Assembly: GCA_018817845.1 (NCBI GenBank) | Contig: JAHITH010000105.1 | Coordinates: forward strand, 1 to 8,194 | DNA length: 8,194 bases | Direction of reading: 5' to 3' | DNA from: Patescibacteria group bacterium | GTDB lineage: Bacteria; Patescibacteriota; Microgenomatia; UBA1400; MFAQ01 | Shown: in pieces, positions 5,331 to 8,194 of the stretch | Numbering within the stretch: the stretch's first letter is position 1 | Layout: the number at the start of each line of letters is the position of its first letter | Translations under genes and position numbers: made by a program | Notes under the pieces: generated by a model | What the model was told of the DNA's origin: nothing | The model's database searches: none | Seen by the model: the letters and a program-made list of their open reading frames with translations, nothing else

Positions 5331-6713
5331 TTACCTCTTCCTCACCAAAGTTCTTCCTCCCTTGTCCTCAACCACATACCCTAATTTCTCAATTTCCTCT
5401 CGTATCGAGTCTGCTCCATTCCACTTACCTTCTTCTCTCAATCTACTTCTCTTCTCCACCAGTTTTACAACCTCTTCTGGTATCTCTAATTTCATTTCAA
5501 CCTTACTAAGCCCCAGCCCCAATACCTCATCCCATTTCTCAATCAACCCCAACTTCTCTCCATCACTCAAATCCTTATCCTTAACCATCTCCCACACCAG
5601 CGCCAACGCACCCGGCATATCTAAATCATCCTCCAACCTCTCCCTAAATTTCTCTTCCCAAACACCATCGACCTTCAAGGTCTCACCTTGTAGGTCAGCC
5701 ATTCTCTTCCTCAACCTCTCCAACGCCGTTTTTGCCCCCTCCAACGCCTCCCAAGTAAAATTCAACTGCTTTCTATAATGCCCAATTAAATAAAAATACT
5801 TTAAATCAAACGGTGAGAACCCCTTATTGTCAAGATCCTGCAAGGTATACGCATTCCCCAAACTCTTGCCCATTCTACCTCCATCCACCAACAAAAACGC
5901 CCCATGAATCCAGTACTTAACAAACGGTTTTTTACCCGTAGCCCCCTCACTTTGGGCAATCTCGTTCGGATGATGAGTACTCCTTAAATCCTCACCCCCA
6001 ACGTGCAAGTCAAACTGCTCACCCAAGTATTTCATACTCATTGCCGAGCACTCTATATGCCAGCCGGGAAAACCAACACCCCACGGGCTTTCCCACTCCA
6101 TATCTCTTTTTTCACCTTCTGGCGAAAACTTCCACAAGGCAAAATCACGCTTGTCTTTCTTTTCCTTATTTATTTCCACCCTTGCCCCCTCCTTTATCTC
6201 ATCCAAGGTCGACAGCTCCCCATACTTATTTCCCTGTTTCTCAAACTCCGTGGTATTAAAATATACTCCATCACTAGTTTTGTAAGCAAAACCCTTTTTC
6301 TCCAATTTTTCCACCAAATCAATCTGCTCCTTTATATGGCCAGTAGCCTTGGCCAACACGTCTGGTTTCAACAAACCCATTTTATGCATTCCCTGCTTAA
6401 AATCCTTGGTGTATTTTTCCGCCACGTCCCAGGCAGTCTCACCTTCTCTCTTAGCTCCTTTTTCTAATTTGTCTTCCCCTTCATCCCCATCAGACACCAA
6501 ATGACCCACATCAGTTATGTTCATCACATACTTCGTTTCAAAACCCAGATATTTTAAACTTCTTACCAGCAAATCCCCCAAAACATACGTTCTCCAGTTA
6601 CCAATCTGCAAAAAATCATACACCGTCGGTCCACAAGCATATATTCCCGCCTCGCCTTTTTTAATTGGCTTAAACTCCTCTCTCTTCCTAGTTAATGAAT
6701 TATATAATCTCAT
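5331..6713 (-). CDS. cysS: Cysteinyl-tRNA synthetase
   Basis: This class I aminoacyl-tRNA synthetase charges tRNA-Cys with cysteine in the cytoplasm. Numbering from a GTG at 6719 (462 codons, close to the 461 of E. coli), the order is RLYNSLTRKREEFKPI at 4-19, ACGPTVYDFLQIGNWRTYV at 28-46, GWHIECSAMSMKYLGEQFDLH at about 219-239, THHPNEIAQSE at 248-258, GGRMGKSLGN at 280-289 and a helical C-terminal anticodon-binding part. The zinc ligands match the E. coli set: C29, C224, H249 and E253. Two signatures differ: HIGH is QIGN, losing the first His, and KMSKS is RMGKS. I start the gene at ATG 6713 because MRLYNSLTRK aligns with the usual family N-terminus; GTG 6719 would add only two residues. No clear Shine-Dalgarno sequence is visible. 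It follows the small coiled-coil gene by 21 bp and ends one base from the right palindrome. Confidence 0.95.
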   Translation of the reverse strand: MRLYNSLTRKREEFKPIKKGEAGIYACGPTVYDFLQIGNWRTYVLGDLLVRSLKYLGFETKYVMNITDVGHLVSDGDEGEDKLEKGAKREGETAWDVAEKYTKDFKQGMHKMGLLKPDVLAKATGHIKEQIDLVEKLEKKGFAYKTSDGVYFNTTEFEKQGNKYGELSTLDEIKEGARVEINKEKKDKRDFALWKFSPEGEKRDMEWESPWGVGFPGWHIECSAMSMKYLGEQFDLHVGGEDLRSTHHPNEIAQSEGATGKKPFVKYWIHGAFLLVDGGRMGKSLGNAYTLQDLDNKGFSPFDLKYFYLIGHYRKQLNFTWEALEGAKTALERLRKRMADLQGETLKVDGVWEEKFRERLEDDLDMPGALALVWEMVKDKDLSDGEKLGLIEKWDEVLGLGLSKVEMKLEIPEEVVKLVEKRSRLREEGKWNGADSIREEIEKLGYVVEDKGGRTLVRKR

Positions 6714-6734
6714 ACCCACATTCTACCAGCTTTT

Positions 6735-7133
6735 CTAATGCTTCTTTCTACTCATCTCCCCCGTTCCACCACCACTTCTTTGTGCCTGTCTAATTTGCAT
6801 ATCTCTTTCACTTTCCTTTACTTGCTCCTCTTGATCTTTATTTACCTCCACCTTTCTATCATCTAGTGCTTCTTTCTGAGATTTTTCCTGTTCCATTTTG
6901 GCTACACACTTAGCCAATTCTTCTCTCACCCTCTGTAATCCTCGTGCTCCTTCAGCCTCTTTTTGCTGTTTTAAAACACTCATCTCATCACCCTGCACCG
7001 CCTGGTGCGGGGCTTGTCCCACCACTCCTTTCACAATATCAACTCCCGCCTTGCCAGTATCCTCTGCCGCCTTTTTCACCACATCCCCCAACTCCCCCAA
7101 AACTTGTTTTCCTATCCCACCAGCACCATTCAT
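6735..7133 (-). CDS. Small charged coiled-coil protein between recR and cysS, unknown function
   Basis: This 132-aa protein has no signal peptide or membrane segment. Its N-terminus is Gly-rich and amphipathic (MNGAGGIGKQVLGELGDVVKK, residues 1-21, cut here to its main features). Residues 50-115 are strongly charged, rich in Lys, Glu and Gln, and likely to form a long coiled coil. The tail is Arg/Gly/Lys-rich (RSGGGTGEMSRKKH). Its ATG overlaps the recR TGA by one base on each side (ATGA), and a GGGAGG lies 8 nt upstream inside recR, so translation is coupled to recR. In many bacteria recR neighbours the nucleoid protein gene ybaB, but this sequence does not look like YbaB. It may belong to one of the uncharacterised families restricted to Patescibacteria (a DUF5660-like protein is one guess, not checked). 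Coding status is supported by the overlap and strand composition. Confidence 0.75.
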   Translation of the reverse strand: MNGAGGIGKQVLGELGDVVKKAAEDTGKAGVDIVKGVVGQAPHQAVQGDEMSVLKQQKEAEGARGLQRVREELAKCVAKMEQEKSQKEALDDRKVEVNKDQEEQVKESERDMQIRQAQRSGGGTGEMSRKKH

Positions 7134-7735
7134 ACCTCCCGCCTCCCTTCCAAAGCTCTCGTCAAGGTCTGTCCATCTGCATACTCCACATCTGCCCCCG
7201 TTGGCAATCCCCTGCCTATTCTAGTTATCTTTACATCGCCCACTTTAGCTTCCTTAATCTTATGCGTAATATACATCGCCGTAGCCTCACCCTCCATAGT
7301 AGGGTTAGTAGCTAAAATCAACTCATTCACACCTCCCTTTTTCACCCTATCAACAAGCTCACCTATCCTTAACTCCTCCGGCCCCACACCCGCCAAAGGG
7401 TTAATCGCCCCACCCAAAACATGATAAACCCCGTTATAACCATCAGCCCGCTCAAACGCCAGTAAATCCAACGGCGTCTCCACCACACACACCACCTTCT
7501 TATCTCGCCTCTTATCCTTACATACCGGGCACAAATCATCCTCACCAATATTAAAACAAATCTTACACCGCTTGGTATCTTTTTTGAGCCTAACCAACCC
7601 TTCCCCAAATTTTTCCAGCCTCTCTTGTGGCACCAATAATAAATAATACGCCAACCTAGCCGCCGACTTTGGCCCAATACCAGGCAGACTCTCAAACGCA
7701 TCAATTACCTTCTGTATTGGCCTAATACTTTTCAT
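7130..7735 (-). CDS. recR: Recombination mediator protein RecR
   Basis: RecR works with RecO (and RecF) to load RecA onto single-stranded DNA at gaps. At 201 residues it has normal length. The helix-hairpin-helix is at about 10-30 with LPGIGPKSAARLAYYLL at 17-33. The four-Cys zinc finger is CKICFNIGEDDLCPVC with C57, C60, C69 and C72. The TOPRIM domain runs from about 80 with VVCVVETPLDLLAFE (81-95), YHVLGGAINPLAGVGPEELRI (104-124, main features) and LATNPTMEGEATAMY (141-155). The C-terminal RGLPTGADVEYADGQTLTRAL at 175-195 is typical. All key motifs are intact. ATG 7735 is 18 bp after the toxin stop and the TGA overlaps the next gene. The position behind a toxin-antitoxin-like pair is unusual. 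Identification is secure. Confidence 0.97.
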   Translation of the reverse strand: MKSIRPIQKVIDAFESLPGIGPKSAARLAYYLLLVPQERLEKFGEGLVRLKKDTKRCKICFNIGEDDLCPVCKDKRRDKKVVCVVETPLDLLAFERADGYNGVYHVLGGAINPLAGVGPEELRIGELVDRVKKGGVNELILATNPTMEGEATAMYITHKIKEAKVGDVKITRIGRGLPTGADVEYADGQTLTRALEGRREV

Positions 7736-7753
7736 AACTCATCTCAGTATAAC

Positions 7754-8086
7754 CTACTTAAAAATCTTTCTCATTATACCATTCATTTTTTTGATCTCAC
7801 CCCCAGACAACTCCCCAATCTTCCTCTCCAATCTTTCCACATCAACTGTTCTCAAATACCAAAGCAGTAATACCGAGCTCTTATCTAAAAACCCACCCTT
7901 ATTTATTAACATTTCACACTCCTTGTTTATATTCTTAGTATCACTAGTCAATGGAGCAACCAAAGTAAATCTTAAATCAGCCTTGTTTACAGCTGTTGAA
8001 ACAATTACCGCCGGCCTAAACCTTTTCAGTTCCGAGCCAAAAGAAGGATGAAACCTAACTATATATACATCACCAGTTTTATACAT
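7754..8086 (-). CDS. MazF/PemK-family toxin (type II toxin-antitoxin endoribonuclease)
   Basis: From ATG 8086 the protein is 110 aa, the normal MazF length. It begins MYKTGDVYIVRFHPSFGSE, the family's G-D-[IV] opening and G-S-E signature, followed by RFRPAVIVS, LVAPLTSDTKN, a GGFLDKSSVLLL segment and LRTVDVERLERKIGEL. Arg24 and Thr47 match the Arg and Thr needed for RNA cleavage in Bacillus MazF, so activity is likely retained. In the family the toxin cuts mRNA at short motifs unless held by its antitoxin. An upstream in-frame ATG at 8146 exists but would add 20 residues unlike the family and would sit inside the preceding ORF, so I reject it. The start overlaps the end of that ORF by 8 bases, the usual arrangement for toxin behind antitoxin. 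GAGAGAAG just upstream may act as the ribosome-binding site. The usual Gln before RTVD is missing (WYLRTVD). Confidence 0.88.
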   Translation of the reverse strand: MYKTGDVYIVRFHPSFGSELKRFRPAVIVSTAVNKADLRFTLVAPLTSDTKNINKECEMLINKGGFLDKSSVLLLWYLRTVDVERLERKIGELSGGEIKKMNGIMRKIFK

Positions 8087-8194
8087 TTTTCTTCTCTCGC
8101 TCCGCCAAATAAGTCCACATTCTGTCCAAATCATATTGCTCCTCACTTACCCATCCCTCTAAAGTAGGATCTCCCATTCTTTTTTTTCTAATCA
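8079..8194 (-). CDS. C-terminal part of an upstream ORF, candidate MazF antitoxin (5'-partial)
   Basis: Read on the minus strand, an open frame enters from the window edge and ends with TAA at 8079-8081, overlapping the toxin start by 8 bases. The visible part is about 37 residues: IRKKRMGDPTLEGW followed by VSEEQYDLDRMWTYLAEREKKNV. It is charged and probably helical, as expected for the toxin-binding tail of an antitoxin. The DNA-binding part, if present, lies outside the window, so the family (CopG, AbrB, Phd or other) cannot be told. An in-frame ATG at 8177 could give a 32-aa product, but the frame stays open to the edge and a longer gene is more likely. The antitoxin role is inferred from position and overlap. 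Confidence 0.6.
   Translation of the reverse strand, partial: IRKKRMGDPTLEGWVSEEQYDLDRMWTYLAEREKKNV

Noticed and set aside
7369..7704. 111-codon minus-strand frame overlapping recR
   Set aside because: It is another frame of recR with a Trp/Arg-rich composition. The recR frame carries all family motifs.
8087..8146. 20-residue N-terminal extension of the toxin from ATG 8146
   Set aside because: MazF proteins begin at about the MYKTGD segment. The extension lies inside the upstream ORF and matches nothing in the family.
1..8194. Reassigned TGA codon, known in some Patescibacteria
   Set aside because: recR ends at a TGA exactly where the family ends, Trp is encoded by TGG, and no in-frame TGA interrupts a conserved gene.
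1..8194. CRISPR array, tRNA or rRNA gene
   Set aside because: I found no regularly spaced repeat series, no cloverleaf-like stretch with a TTCGA-type T-loop in a gap, and no rRNA-like sequence. Non-coding gaps are all under 200 bp.

Overview
The window most likely comes from a small-genome bacterium of the Candidate Phyla Radiation (Patescibacteria). The evidence is a very compact YchF GTPase lacking its helical domain, a cysteinyl-tRNA synthetase with altered HIGH and KMSKS signatures, tightly packed genes with overlaps of a few bases, and apparently leaderless housekeeping genes. A Microgenomates- or WWE3-like lineage is possible, but I cannot fix the phylum. TGA acts as a normal stop (recR ends in TGA) and Trp is TGG, so the code is standard. 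Over most of the window the + strand is strongly C-rich and G-poor, whichever strand is coding.

Left block (1-2184). A 3'-truncated gene for a PEP-synthase-like ATP-grasp protein lies on the minus strand, directly downstream of a compact ychF. A release-factor-like gene (GPGGQ motif, ArfB/RF-1 domain) runs divergently on the plus strand. The 36-bp gap between ychF and the release-factor gene carries two -10 boxes, each exactly 6 nt from a start codon. This suggests that both transcripts are leaderless.

Central island (about 2185-5330). Two plus-strand genes of unknown function encode a 626-aa membrane-anchored protein with a Cys-rich ectodomain and a 312-aa classical lipoprotein. They have their own promoter, a structured leader of about 80 nt, strong AAGGAG ribosome-binding sites and a strong intrinsic terminator. 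G is clearly commoner in them than in the rest of the window. The island is bracketed by two 38-bp palindrome-type sites with the same outer hexamers (TACCAA...TTGGTA) and the same CGATCG centre. Each site starts one base after a stop codon: the release-factor gene on the left and cysS on the right. A 13-bp piece of the cysS 3' end recurs just inside the left site. This looks like a gene cassette inserted at a once convergent release-factor/cysS junction, with the junction duplicated. No integrase or transposase is visible.

Right block (5331-8194). A minus-strand operon reads, in transcription order: partial upstream ORF (candidate antitoxin), MazF/PemK-type toxin, recR, a small coiled-coil protein, cysS. 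Start and stop codons overlap or lie 15-21 nt apart. DNA repair, translation and a toxin-antitoxin-like pair would therefore share transcripts. I see no tRNA, rRNA, CRISPR array or recognisable insertion sequence.
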